Of a stretch of 64,000 nt of DNA, positions 1 to 8,345 are shown one piece after another. The stretch is taken from the NCBI GenBank assembly GCA_902581445.1, contig CACHOG010000003.1, positions 62,001 through 126,000 of the forward strand, written 5' to 3'. The translations under genes and the position numbers were made by a program. The DNA comes from an uncultured Pelagibacteraceae bacterium. Lineage in GTDB: Bacteria > Pseudomonadota > Alphaproteobacteria > Pelagibacterales > Pelagibacteraceae. Below the pieces are notes generated by a model. The model had not been told where the DNA came from, did not search any database, and worked only from the letters and a program-made list of their open reading frames with translations. The first letter of the stretch is position 1. Each line of letters starts with the position of its first letter.

Positions 1-615
1 TACTAATCTATCGTTTAGATTTATAATTTCAGAAACTTTTTCTTTTAACTCATCTACAGCCTTTTTTACGCCATATTCAACTTGGTCATAATCATCACAA
101 ATAATTATTTTATTTTTCTTTAATTTTGATGTTATTATTTTTAAATCATTACTAACAGTTTCGTATGAATGGCCTCCGTCTAAAAAAACAAAATCAATAT
201 TTTGCAAGTCTACTCTTGGCAACTGAACATCGCTCGAACCTTTTAGAAGTTTAACACATGTTCCAAATTTTTTTAATAATCCTTCTACAGACTTTAATGA
301 ATTTAAGTCTTTGTTGAGTATTAAGTTAAAGAATATATGTTTAAACGGATTAGATAACCTGTTATGTTTAACTGTCATTTCTTTATGATCTAAGTCTATG
401 TTTCTATCTTCAAAAAAGTCTATGCCGACAAATTTAAAATTATTTTTATGAATTTTTTTTAGGATTTCACATACATTCCTCGAAGTAACACCTTGGTAAA
501 CTCCTACTTCTAAAAAATTAACTGGTTTATATTTTTCAATTTCTAATAACAAAAGTCTTGCAGAATCTAAATCCTTTTTAAAACTAGTTTTTCTAAAATA
601 AAATTTAAATTTCAT
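1..615 (-). CDS. Class I SAM-dependent methyltransferase-like protein, 3' end beyond window
   Basis: Open from an ATG at 613-615 to the left edge without a stop, so the C-terminus is missing. The visible 205 residues contain a Rossmann-type SAM-binding start (FLEVGVYQGVTSRNVCEIL, around residue 35), a second strand ending in an acidic residue (KFVGIDFFED), and FVFLDGGHSYETVSNDLK, which resembles the Asp-Gly-His block of the Methyltransf_24 family. The target is unknown. The next gene upstream on the same strand ends 3 bases before this start, so the two are probably co-transcribed. Glycosyltransferases nearby make sugar or lipid methylation plausible, but that is inference. Confidence 0.65.
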   Translation of the reverse strand, partial: MKFKFYFRKTSFKKDLDSARLLLLEIEKYKPVNFLEVGVYQGVTSRNVCEILKKIHKNNFKFVGIDFFEDRNIDLDHKEMTVKHNRLSNPFKHIFFNLILNKDLNSLKSVEGLLKKFGTCVKLLKGSSDVQLPRVDLQNIDFVFLDGGHSYETVSNDLKIITSKLKKNKIIICDDYDQVEYGVKKAVDELKEKVSEIINLNDRLV

Positions 616-618
616 AAA

Positions 619-1131
619 TTAAAATATTGATTTTGAATATTTTTTCCAATTATCCTGATAATGTTTTGTATTTTCAGATACAGCTTTTTTTTCTTCTTCT
701 GTGACCTCTCTCACTACTTTGCCAGGCGACCCAATTACAAGTGAATTGTCAGGGATAACTTTATTTTCAGTGATTAATGCTTTTGCACCAATTATACAAT
801 TTTTTCCAATTTTTGCGTTGTTTAAGATTACGGCACCAATACCAATTAGACTGTTTTCTCCAATTGTACATCCATGAAGCATAACAAGATGACCCACGGT
901 AACATTTTTTCCTATTTTTAATGGATAACCAGGATCAGTATGAAGCACACATCCATCTTGAATATTTGACCCTTCACCTACATGAATATTTTCTAAATCA
1001 CCTCTCAAAGTTGCATTAAACCATACACTTGTATTTTTTTCTAAAGTTACATCACCTATCACAACCGCATTGGGTGCTACCCAATTTTCGCCAGAGTTTT
1101 TTGGTTTTTTATCTTTTAAATCATAAAACAT
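619..1131 (-). CDS. Gamma-carbonic anhydrase-like hexapeptide-repeat protein (YrdA/PaaY type)
   Basis: A 170-residue left-handed beta-helix protein with repeated hexapeptides (for example [32 protein letters not shown]). Three histidines in the family's metal positions are visible: His64 in VLHTD, and His81 and His86 in GHLVMLHGC, so a trimer with interfacial metal sites is expected. The length is normal for the YrdA/CaiE/PaaY branch of the gamma-carbonic anhydrases, whose members are often of uncertain activity. Cytoplasmic, no signal peptide. It lies 20 bases from the divergent redoxin gene and 3 bases before the methyltransferase. Carbonic anhydrase activity is possible but not shown by the sequence. 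Confidence 0.85.
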   Translation of the reverse strand: MFYDLKDKKPKNSGENWVAPNAVVIGDVTLEKNTSVWFNATLRGDLENIHVGEGSNIQDGCVLHTDPGYPLKIGKNVTVGHLVMLHGCTIGENSLIGIGAVILNNAKIGKNCIIGAKALITENKVIPDNSLVIGSPGKVVREVTEEEKKAVSENTKHYQDNWKKYSKSIF

Positions 1132-1151
1132 AAATTATATATTGTTGTATC

Positions 1152-1706
1152 ATGTCTCTTACAAAAACTCCAATTTGCGATTTTGGAAAAAAAGCTGAAA
1201 GTTTCAAACTTAAATCTACAGATAATAAAATAATTTCTTTAAATGATTTAAAAGGCGAAAAAGGAACTTTGATTATGTTTATTTGTAATCACTGTCCATA
1301 TGTTAAAGCAATAATTAAATATTTAGTTGAAGATTGTAAAAATATAAAAAAATTTGGAATTAATTCAGTTGCTATATGCTCTAACGATGTAAAAAATTAT
1401 CCAGAGGATTCTTTTGAAAACATGACTATCTTTTCAAAAGAAAATAATTTTTCTTTTCCATACCTTCACGATGAAACACAGGAAGTAGCTAAGATATATG
1501 ATGCTGTTTGTACACCAGACTTTTTTGCTTATAATAGTGACTTAGAACTTCAGTACAGAGGGAGAATTAAACAGTTAAAAGATTTAAAACCTATAGATGA
1601 AGGTGACAGTGAGTTATTTAAAGCTTTAACATTAATTTCAAAAACAGGTCAAGGCCCTGTAAAACAATACCCAAGTATGGGCTGTAATATAAAGTGGATT
1701 AAATAA
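1152..1706 (+). CDS. Thioredoxin-fold redoxin (PRX_like1 type)
   Basis: A 184-residue thioredoxin-fold protein with the motif FICNHCPYVKA, giving a CxxC pair at Cys45 and Cys48 after the first beta strand. The CNHCPYV form is typical of the PRX_like1 subgroup of AhpC/TSA-related proteins, not classical thioredoxins. A later block ending YPSMGCNIKW also matches this subgroup. No signal peptide, so cytosolic. The role is inferred as thiol-disulfide exchange or peroxide handling; the substrate is unknown. The GT4 gene follows 5 bases later on the same strand. Confidence 0.85.
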   Translation: MSLTKTPICDFGKKAESFKLKSTDNKIISLNDLKGEKGTLIMFICNHCPYVKAIIKYLVEDCKNIKKFGINSVAICSNDVKNYPEDSFENMTIFSKENNFSFPYLHDETQEVAKIYDAVCTPDFFAYNSDLELQYRGRIKQLKDLKPIDEGDSELFKALTLISKTGQGPVKQYPSMGCNIKWIK

Positions 1707-1711
1707 AATAA

Positions 1712-2794
1712 ATGTTTTTAATTTTAACTAGAAATTTCCCTCCTGAAATTGGCGGTATGCAAAATCTAATGTATGGTTTAACTAAATCTTTATCTAAATT
1801 AAATATTGTAAAAGTTTTTGCCGATTATCATGAAAATTATTTGAATTTTGATAATAATGTTAATTTTTCTATTGAGAGAATTGGGGGGCCAAAATTACTT
1901 AGAAAGTATAGAAAATCTTATTTAATTAACGAATTTATAAAAAATAACAAAAATATTAGTTGTATAATTGCTGATCATTGGAAGAGTTTAGAGCTCATAA
2001 ATACTAGTAAAAAAAAAATATGTTTAATTCATTCGAAAGAAATTAATCATGAAAAAGGCTCAAGACAAAATAAACGATTAACAAATATTTTAAATAATGT
2101 TGACCATGTAATATCAAACTCATTTTTTACAAAAAATTTAGCAATAAGTATGGGAGTAAATGAAAATAAAATAGGTGTAATTAATCCAGGTGTTGATGCG
2201 GTAAAAGCGATTTCTAAAAAAGATTTAGATCAAGCTGAAAAAATTTTTAATGGAAAATCAAGTAGATTAATTACTGTTTCTAGATTCGACAAAAGAAAAA
2301 ATCATGAAAAAGTAATTATGGCAATTAGAAATTTAAAAGAACTGTATCCAAATATTATCTATGTTTGCATTGGTTATGGAGATGAAGAAGAAAATTTGAA
2401 AAAATTAGTTAATGAACTTAACCTAAATAATCATGTTATTTTTCTAAAGAATGTTGAAACAGAACTTAAGAATGCCTTAATATGCAAATCAAATATTTTT
2501 GTAATGCCCTCTATAATTCATAATAAATCAGTCGAGGGTTTTGGAATTTCTTATATTGAGGCTGCGCAATATGGAATTCCTTCTATTGGGGGAAAAGACG
2601 GTGGAGCTGCAGATGCAATACTACATGAAAAGACAGGATTAATTTGTGATGGAAATAATCTTGAAGAAATTTATTCCTCAATAGATAAAATGCTCAAAGA
2701 TCATAAGTATAAAGAATATGGAAAAGAGGCAAAAAAATTTTCAGAAAACTTTAATTGGGATAAAATAATTAAAAGTTATCAAAAAATTTTATAG
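1712..2794 (+). CDS. Glycosyltransferase family 4 (GT-B fold)
   Basis: 360 residues with the GT4 layout. The N-terminus has the glycine-rich acceptor-side loop (NFPPEIGGMQNLMYGL). The middle has ITVSRFDKRKNHEKVI. The C-terminal donor-binding block EGFGISYIEAAQYGIPSIGG, around residues 274-295, carries the paired glutamates of the retaining GT4 E-x7-E motif. It probably transfers a nucleotide-activated sugar in LPS or polysaccharide synthesis on the cytoplasmic face of the inner membrane. Donor and acceptor are not predictable. Its last 6 bases overlap the convergent GT9 gene. Confidence 0.85.
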   Translation: MFLILTRNFPPEIGGMQNLMYGLTKSLSKLNIVKVFADYHENYLNFDNNVNFSIERIGGPKLLRKYRKSYLINEFIKNNKNISCIIADHWKSLELINTSKKKICLIHSKEINHEKGSRQNKRLTNILNNVDHVISNSFFTKNLAISMGVNENKIGVINPGVDAVKAISKKDLDQAEKIFNGKSSRLITVSRFDKRKNHEKVIMAIRNLKELYPNIIYVCIGYGDEEENLKKLVNELNLNNHVIFLKNVETELKNALICKSNIFVMPSIIHNKSVEGFGISYIEAAQYGIPSIGGKDGGAADAILHEKTGLICDGNNLEEIYSSIDKMLKDHKYKEYGKEAKKFSENFNWDKIIKSYQKIL

Positions 2795-3721
2795 AATTAT
2801 TTTTTCAAAAACTTTTCTTGCACTTAATTTTTTTAAATCAGAAACTTGAATTGCTTTAAATTTTTCCCTTTCAATACTTACCTTGTAAGCGGTTGTATGA
2901 GATCCAAAAAGAGCAATACCTTTAACTCCAAGATGAGCCGACATATGCGCTGGTCCAGTATCATTAGCTACTACAAAAGAACTACTTTTAATTAGAGATG
3001 ATAATTGAGGAATTTTTAGTGCTTTACCCTTATCTAAAATACATTCGGCATTAAAATTTTGTGCCTCTTGAAGTTCATTGGGCCCTGGTGCAATTACAAC
3101 TTTATATTCATTTTTTAACTCATCTTTAATTAATTTTATAAGTTCATTGTAATGGGGCCATTTTTTTAAATTAAGGTGCGGTGAACAAAATGGGAATAAA
3201 ATAATATATTTTCCTAATTTAAATTTAGAATTAATTTCTGATATTTCTGAACAAGACCAATCAAAATTTGGTTTAAGTGTATGTTTAGTATTTAATCCAG
3301 AGGTTTTTAATTGATGGTCAAATCTCTCCAAAACTGAAAGTTTATCAAATTCTTCCTTTGTAGTATTTGAGGGTAAGGTTGTTTCTGACGATGACCAAGA
3401 ATTATTATTTGAATTTGGGAATAATACTTTTTTATAAAATGAAGTTCTTGATGAATTTTGTAAATCAAATACTTTTACAAATTTAAGTTTTTTAATTTTT
3501 CTCATTAAAAGATATAGGTAAATAAGGTTAAATCTAGATAATCTCTTATCCATGATTACATCTTTGATGAAGGGGCTTTTTTTATACAATTCTACGTAAG
3601 GTTTGGAGGTCATTATATATAAGTTGTGATCTTTATGATTTTCATAAATATCTTGAATTGCACCACTTGCCTGAGCTATATCACCTAAAGATCCGTGTTT
3701 AATAATTAAAATATTAGACAT
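2789..3721 (-). CDS. Glycosyltransferase family 9 (LPS heptosyltransferase-like)
   Basis: 310 residues with the GT9 hallmarks. The start ILIIKHGSLGDIAQASGAI matches the heptosyltransferase N-terminal loop. The C-terminal donor site reads VVANDTGPAHMSAHLGVKGI followed by ALFGSH. FPFCSPHLNLKKWP precedes it as the second GT-B domain opens. Members (WaaC, WaaF and relatives) add heptose or another sugar to the LPS core. The exact sugar is not predictable, and no heptose-synthesis genes are in this window. It is divergent from the DUF6165-like gene with 32 bases between the starts. Confidence 0.85.
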   Translation of the reverse strand: MSNILIIKHGSLGDIAQASGAIQDIYENHKDHNLYIMTSKPYVELYKKSPFIKDVIMDKRLSRFNLIYLYLLMRKIKKLKFVKVFDLQNSSRTSFYKKVLFPNSNNNSWSSSETTLPSNTTKEEFDKLSVLERFDHQLKTSGLNTKHTLKPNFDWSCSEISEINSKFKLGKYIILFPFCSPHLNLKKWPHYNELIKLIKDELKNEYKVVIAPGPNELQEAQNFNAECILDKGKALKIPQLSSLIKSSSFVVANDTGPAHMSAHLGVKGIALFGSHTTAYKVSIEREKFKAIQVSDLKKLSARKVFEKIIL

Positions 3722-3753
3722 ATTTTAAACAATTTAACATAATATAAAATTTT

Positions 3754-4143
3754 ATGAATAAAATACTTGTCGAAGTTTCAATAGGTGAATTATTAGACAA
3801 AATTTCTATCTTAGAAATTAAAAAAGAAAAAATAAAAGATCAAAATAAACTTAAATTTATTAATGAAGAGCTTGAATTATTAATAGAGCAATTTAAAAAA
3901 AATATAAAAACAGACAATAAACTTGATAAGCTTTTTCAGTCACTAAAAGAAATAAACAATAAACTATGGGATATTGAGAATGAAAAAAGATTATGTGAAA
4001 AAAATTTAGACTTTGGTGAAGTTTTTGTTAAAACATCAAGAGATATACATTTTCTAAATGACAAAAGAGGAAAAATTAAGCTCGAAATGAATAATCATAC
4101 TGGATCTAAGATCAGAGAAATTAAAGAGTACACATCATATTAA
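3754..4143 (+). CDS. DUF6165-like protein
   Basis: 129 residues, mostly charged and helical, with a distinctive start (ILVEVSIGELLDKISILEIK) that I recognise from the DUF6165 family. Members are often found beside LPS or capsule glycosyltransferases. No catalytic motif, signal peptide or membrane segment is visible. The Lys/Glu-rich heptad-like stretch through residues 20-75 suggests a coiled coil. The divergent GT9 gene fits the surface-sugar context. Its stop shares bases with the stop of the convergent permease gene (4-bp overlap). Function unknown. Confidence 0.7.
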   Translation: MNKILVEVSIGELLDKISILEIKKEKIKDQNKLKFINEELELLIEQFKKNIKTDNKLDKLFQSLKEINNKLWDIENEKRLCEKNLDFGEVFVKTSRDIHFLNDKRGKIKLEMNNHTGSKIREIKEYTSY

Positions 4144-4811
4144 TAACTATATTTTCTCTCTAAAAACTTTATGACATTATGAATTATGAAGGTCATAAAA
4201 AGATAAATTCCACCAGCAACTATAAAAACTTCAATTGGCTTGAATGTTGTGGATATTATGTATTTGGCTACACCAGTAAGATCCATCAAAGTTACAGTGC
4301 TTGCCAATGAGGTACCTTTCATCATTAAAATTATTTCATTACCGTAAGCTGGCAAAGATTGTCTTATGGCAATTGGAATTTGAATTTTAAAAAAAATAAT
4401 TTTACTCGAAATTCCTAAACTCTGACCCGCTTCAATAATTCCAGGTTTGATTGTTTGAAATGCAGATCGTAATATTTCAGATGTGTAAGCTCCTGTATTC
4501 AATGAAAAAGCAATTATTGCACACCAATAAGGTTCTTTTAAAATAACCCATAACACAGTTGATCTTAAATATTCTATCTGACCTAAGCCAAAATAAATAA
4601 TGAATATTTGTACTAAAAGTGGAGTACCTCTAAATATATAAGAATATCCGTAAGCAAATTTATTTATTATTAGATTTTTATTTACTCTTAAAATTGCAAA
4701 AAAAAGTCCGATAAATAGTCCAAAAATTAATGAAGCAGTTAATAATTTGAGAGTTATTAGAGAAGCATTAAGCAATTTAGGTAAACTACTTATCATTAAT
4801 TCAAAATCCAT
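4140..4811 (-). CDS. Amino-acid ABC transporter permease (HisM/HisQ family, second of pair)
   Basis: 223 residues with about five hydrophobic segments and the cytoplasmic coupling loop (EAGQSLGISSKIIFFKIQIP) of the polar amino-acid permease family. It begins with the His/Glu/Gln/Arg/opine permease N-terminal pattern (LLNASLITLKLLTASLIFGL). The start overlaps the stop of the preceding permease by one base, so the two are translationally coupled and should form a heterodimer. The binding protein lies upstream. Polar or basic amino acids are the likely cargo, from family membership only. No ATPase gene is adjacent. Confidence 0.88.
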   Translation of the reverse strand: MDFELMISSLPKLLNASLITLKLLTASLIFGLFIGLFFAILRVNKNLIINKFAYGYSYIFRGTPLLVQIFIIYFGLGQIEYLRSTVLWVILKEPYWCAIIAFSLNTGAYTSEILRSAFQTIKPGIIEAGQSLGISSKIIFFKIQIPIAIRQSLPAYGNEIILMMKGTSLASTVTLMDLTGVAKYIISTTFKPIEVFIVAGGIYLFMTFIIHNVIKFLERKYSY

Positions 4812-5503
4812 TAATACCCCCTACTGTATCTAATTTCTAATTTATTGATTAACTTCATGCTCAAGTATGTTAGTAGCAGATATAAAACTGCCGCAAATGA
4901 GTAAAAAAATAAAGGATCTCTAGTTGATCCAGCAGCAATGTAAGATTGTCTCATTATTTCGACTAAACCAGTCACAGAGATAAGAGAAGTATCTTTCAAT
5001 GTTATTTGCCAAACGTTGCTCAAGTTAGGAATAGCTAGCCTTAACATTTGAGGCATAATAACTTTAAAAAAATGAATAGGTTTATTTAAGCCTAAAACTT
5101 TTGATGCCTCAAATTGTCCTTTGTCAATTGATTGAATTGCACCTCTGAAAACTTCAGTTGAGTACGCCCCTGAAATAATACCAATAGCAAATGACCCTGT
5201 TATAAATGCGTTAATTTCAATGTATTCATTATATCCAAATATAGATGCTACATACATAACAGCACCACTTCCTCCAAAAAAAAATAAATAGATAACTAAT
5301 AATTCAGGAACTCCTCTTATTACTGTTGTGTAACAATTTCCAATAAGATTTAAAAATTTACTTTTTGATAGTTTAAGTGGAGTAAATATTAAAGCAAAAA
5401 GAAAACCTATAAGCATAGCCGTAATAGATACAGCGATTGTCATCATTGTAGCGATTAGTAGTTCATCGCCCCAACCAGTTTTTCCGAATGAAAGAAGTTC
5501 CAT
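4811..5503 (-). CDS. Amino-acid ABC transporter permease (HisQ/HisM family, first of pair)
   Basis: 230 residues, a polytopic permease with the coupling loop FEASKVLGLNKPIHFFKVIM and the conserved SAYSTEVFRGAIQSI-type segment (here ISGAYSTEVFRGAIQS). It pairs with the downstream permease. Its ATG lies 7 bases after a 10-bp hairpin in the mRNA, with no obvious Shine-Dalgarno between them, so expression may depend on coupling to the upstream binding-protein gene or on local structure. Confidence 0.88.
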   Translation of the reverse strand: MELLSFGKTGWGDELLIATMMTIAVSITAMLIGFLFALIFTPLKLSKSKFLNLIGNCYTTVIRGVPELLVIYLFFFGGSGAVMYVASIFGYNEYIEINAFITGSFAIGIISGAYSTEVFRGAIQSIDKGQFEASKVLGLNKPIHFFKVIMPQMLRLAIPNLSNVWQITLKDTSLISVTGLVEIMRQSYIAAGSTRDPLFFYSFAAVLYLLLTYLSMKLINKLEIRYSRGY

Positions 5504-5504
5504 A

Positions 5505-5540
5505 AAGATTGGCGACTATATATTATAGTCGCCAAATCTT
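5505..5540 (-). other. Intercistronic hairpin between binding-protein and permease genes
   Basis: GGCGACTATA (5511-5520) is perfectly complementary to TATAGTCGCC (5524-5533) with a 3-base loop, and AAGATT/AATCTT extends the stem with one bulge. No U-tract follows on the minus strand. It therefore looks like a processing or mRNA-stability hairpin between a highly expressed binding protein and its permeases, not a full terminator. Confidence 0.7.
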
Positions 5541-5547
5541 AAATTAT

Positions 5548-6375
5548 TTACATAGATGCATCAAAGCCGAACCACTTAGTAGCAATTCTACTAATGTCGC
5601 CGTTCTTTCTTGCTTTGTCGATTGCTTTATTAAAAGCGTTGAGTAACTCTGTGTCGTCTTTTCTTATACCGACACCTACGCCATTACCAAAAGCACCACC
5701 TGAAAATGTTGGTCCAACTAGCACAACTGGTTTACCTGATTTTTCTGCATAATCACTAAAAGCTACAGCTGCAGCTAATGCAGCATCGCATCTTCCTGAT
5801 GCTAAATCTAAGTTTACTTCGTCTTGAGTTTTGTATGTTCTAACATTTACTTTTCCAACATCACCTGAATCTAAGAAGTTTTGATGAATTGTTGCAGTTT
5901 GTACACAAACTGTTTTACCTGCCAAAGCATTTGTAAGCGTTTTAAGTGCTTTTTTTGCGGCAGCATTTGGTTTAGTTAAATTAATTCCAGCTGGTGTATC
6001 CATGCCCTCTAAACTTGAACCTTTCATTACAGCCAATGAAGCAACTTCATCAGCATATCCTTGAGAAAAACTAATTGCTTTTTGTCTTTCAGCAGTAATA
6101 GACATTCCAGCCATTATTGCATCAAATTTTCTCATGATAAGAGCCGGTATCATTCCATCCCAATCTTGCTCAACTATCTCACATTGCTGACCTATATATC
6201 TACAAAGTGTCCAAGCAAGCTCAACCTCAAATCCAATTAGTTTGCCTGAAGCATCTTTTGAATTCCATGGCGGGTATGCACCTTCTGTTCCAATTTTAAT
6301 TTTATCAGCGTTAGCAGAAAATGATAAAAATAAAGTAATCAAAACTCCTAAGCTAAATTTTTTAATAATATTCAT
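5548..6375 (-). CDS. Amino-acid ABC transporter periplasmic binding protein (SBP family 3)
   Basis: 275 residues with a Sec signal peptide (residues 1-23, probable cleavage after SANA). The mature part starts KIKIGTEGAYPPWNSKDASG, the standard opening of cluster-3 binding proteins such as HisJ and ArgT. GFEVELAWTLCRYIGQQCEI and WDGMIPALIMRKFDAIMAGM are the conserved ligand-lobe blocks. Basic or polar amino acids are the most likely ligands. It is preceded by a strong ribosome site (GGAGG, 5 bases before the ATG). A hairpin separates it from the permease pair. Confidence 0.9.
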   Translation of the reverse strand: MNIIKKFSLGVLITLFLSFSANADKIKIGTEGAYPPWNSKDASGKLIGFEVELAWTLCRYIGQQCEIVEQDWDGMIPALIMRKFDAIMAGMSITAERQKAISFSQGYADEVASLAVMKGSSLEGMDTPAGINLTKPNAAAKKALKTLTNALAGKTVCVQTATIHQNFLDSGDVGKVNVRTYKTQDEVNLDLASGRCDAALAAAVAFSDYAEKSGKPVVLVGPTFSGGAFGNGVGVGIRKDDTELLNAFNKAIDKARKNGDISRIATKWFGFDASM

Positions 6376-6432
6376 ATCGCCTCCAATATTTTTTTTTGAA
6401 GTATTTCACAAATTAAAAGATTTAAAAAGAAA

Positions 6433-7473
6433 TTATTTATTTAATGAAGATGCAAAATTCCAGGAACAATCAAAACTAGGTATATAAATTCTATCTAAAG
6501 ATGTATTGCCAAAGCTCTTTTCAAATAAATTAAGCCATTTTTTTACCTGTTTAGGTTTTTTATCCTGACTTCCAACTTGTGCTGTTATTGTACCATTGGG
6601 CTTCAAAATTCTTTTAAGTGAATTTATATTTTTTGCTGCAAGATCAATACAATATTGGTCGTCGTTAAGATCTACAAATATTTTATCGTATTTATTATCC
6701 TCAACTTTTTTAATACTTTCAAAAGCATCACCCCAAACGCACTTAACTGAATTTTTTGTTGTAGCTTTTTTGCCAATTTTGGATAAATGTTTTTCACAAA
6801 CTTCGACTACCTCTGGATCAAGTTCAAACCAATCTATATAGTTAAATCCTTGTGATATACATTCTCTTGCCACACCACCGTCTCCACCACCAATGATTGC
6901 AGATTTATCTTTGTGTGGATTTAGTTTAATACCAGAATTAACAAAAGTTGAACTATACAAATGTTCATCACTTTCAGCAACTTGAAGTTCGTTATCAATA
7001 AATAAAGATTTTCCAAATTGTTCAAGGTTTAAAATTTCGATATGTTGACCAACTTTAGAATTGAAATCTTCTAAAACGTCTTTAACTAAATAATATTTCT
7101 TAAGTCCTGGTGAACTATAAATATCATCGTAGTAAATAATGTTATCTCTATTAAATTCTTTTTTAACAATTTTCTTATGTTTAATATCTTTTTTAACAAT
7201 ATCTAAAGCTACAATGGGGTTAACTTTTCCACACGTAAAAAAATCAAAACTTATAATACCTTTTTCAGGAAAAGTATGAAAACTTATATGACTTTCAGCT
7301 AAAAGTGCAACTAAAGTAAAGCCTTGAGGTTCAAATTTGTACTTTGATATTTCTAAAACTGTTACTTTAGCTTTTTTTGCAATTTTGTAGACTAGTTTTT
7401 CAAAGAATTTTGGATCATATTCTTTAATTGTACCTATAATATCTAACGTTATATGTTCACCAACTTTAGTCAT
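6433..7473 (-). CDS. Fused S-adenosylmethionine decarboxylase - spermidine synthase
   Basis: 346 residues joining two polyamine enzymes. Residues 1-115 are a class 1b AdoMet decarboxylase. AESHISFHTFPEKG carries the Glu60-Ser61 self-cleavage site that makes the pyruvoyl cofactor, with His66 and Cys81 at the same offsets (+5, +20) as His68 and Cys83 from Ser63 in the Thermotoga enzyme. Residues ~130-346 are a spermidine synthase: QHIEILNLEQFGKSLFIDNE, the GGGDGGVARE motif, and an acidic strand end (IDWFELDPEVVEVC). It should make decarboxylated AdoMet, transfer aminopropyl to putrescine, and release MTA. Nine bases downstream of the class II aldolase gene, in the MTA-salvage operon. Confidence 0.9.
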   Translation of the reverse strand: MTKVGEHITLDIIGTIKEYDPKFFEKLVYKIAKKAKVTVLEISKYKFEPQGFTLVALLAESHISFHTFPEKGIISFDFFTCGKVNPIVALDIVKKDIKHKKIVKKEFNRDNIIYYDDIYSSPGLKKYYLVKDVLEDFNSKVGQHIEILNLEQFGKSLFIDNELQVAESDEHLYSSTFVNSGIKLNPHKDKSAIIGGGDGGVARECISQGFNYIDWFELDPEVVEVCEKHLSKIGKKATTKNSVKCVWGDAFESIKKVEDNKYDKIFVDLNDDQYCIDLAAKNINSLKRILKPNGTITAQVGSQDKKPKQVKKWLNLFEKSFGNTSLDRIYIPSFDCSWNFASSLNK

Positions 7474-7482
7474 AAAAAAGTT

Positions 7483-8142
7483 TTAGCTTTTTTTATAGTC
7501 CTTTGTTTTGTCTAAAATTTTTCTCATTTCTTCATCCGAAAGAATTTTAGGTTGACCTAACTTTATTGTATTTATGTATTGATGACAAATATTTTCGATC
7601 TCTTCTGCAAGTTCAAATGCCTCACTAAGAGATTTGCCAAATGCAACCTGACCATGATTAGACATAAGGCATGCTTTTCTCTCCTCTAACGCCTTAATAA
7701 TATTTTGAGATAATTCTTTTGTTCCAAATGTTGCGTATTCTGCACATTTAATGTTATTACCACCTGCTAAAGCGACCATATAATGAAATGCAGGGATATT
7801 CTTTCCATGGGCTGAAACCGCTGTGGCATGAGTTGAATGAGCATGAACTATCGCATGAGCATCCCTTTTTTCAATATAAATATCTTGATGAAACCGCCAT
7901 TCTGAAGATGGATTTATAATTTCATCAGAAATTTTTTTTAAATTATTAATTTCGTTCAATTCCAAAAAAACTATATTGTCTGTAGTTATATCATCGTATT
8001 TTACTCCAGAAGGTGTAATAAAGAACCCATCTACTCCTTCATTGATACCTCTAATCGAAATATTCCCAGATCTCAAAGGTGAGAGATTTTTAGTATTAAG
8101 TTTTTTTGCATACTCAATTACTTCCTGCTTTTTATCTAACAT
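7483..8142 (-). CDS. Class II aldolase, FucA-like; candidate 5-methylthioribulose-1-phosphate aldolase
   Basis: 219 residues of the class II aldolase/adducin fold. Catalytic residues are intact: Glu81 in PSSEWRFH, zinc ligands His100 and His102 in VHAHSTHA, and His163 in SNHGQVAFG. The sequence is closer to fuculose-phosphate aldolase than to dehydratase MtnB as I know them. Its place after mtnP and mtnA suggests the DHAP-shunt enzyme (Ald2 of Rhodospirillum), which splits 5-methylthioribulose-1-phosphate into DHAP and 2-methylthioacetaldehyde. MtnB-type dehydration is the main alternative. Its ATG overlaps the previous stop by one base. Confidence 0.8.
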   Translation of the reverse strand: MLDKKQEVIEYAKKLNTKNLSPLRSGNISIRGINEGVDGFFITPSGVKYDDITTDNIVFLELNEINNLKKISDEIINPSSEWRFHQDIYIEKRDAHAIVHAHSTHATAVSAHGKNIPAFHYMVALAGGNNIKCAEYATFGTKELSQNIIKALEERKACLMSNHGQVAFGKSLSEAFELAEEIENICHQYINTIKLGQPKILSDEEMRKILDKTKDYKKS

Positions 8143-8345
8143 TATTTTTTAAGTTTTTTGTTTATTTCTCTCTCACAAAAAGATTTAATGTCATCGATAT
8201 TTTTATTCTTATCTAACTTTTTTTGTGCAATTATGCATCCTTTCATTGATTTATCTAAACTATGAGAACCATATTCAATTCTTGATATATATAACATAAC
8301 AAAAGCAATAATCAGAAATAATATAAAGTATAAATTTTTTTTCAT
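8142..8345 (-). CDS. Small single-pass membrane protein of the MTA-salvage operon
   Basis: 67 residues: a Lys-rich start, one hydrophobic helix (LYFILFLIIAFVMLYI, residues 5-20), then a charged tail with two cysteines (KGCIIAQ and KSFCERE). I do not recognise the family. It overlaps mtnA by 4 bases (ATGA) and the aldolase start by one base, so it is translated as part of the operon. The tail could be periplasmic with a disulfide, or the helix could be an uncleaved signal anchor. Its role in MTA salvage, if any, is unknown. Confidence 0.6.
   Translation of the reverse strand: MKKNLYFILFLIIAFVMLYISRIEYGSHSLDKSMKGCIIAQKKLDKNKNIDDIKSFCEREINKKLKK

Noticed and set aside
7483-8142. Calling the class II aldolase mtnB.
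   Set aside because: MtnB is the same superfamily, but sequence blocks (PSSEWRFH, AFHYMVALAGGN) look more like FucA/Ald2, and no mtnC or mtnD is nearby; kept as an alternative, not the call.
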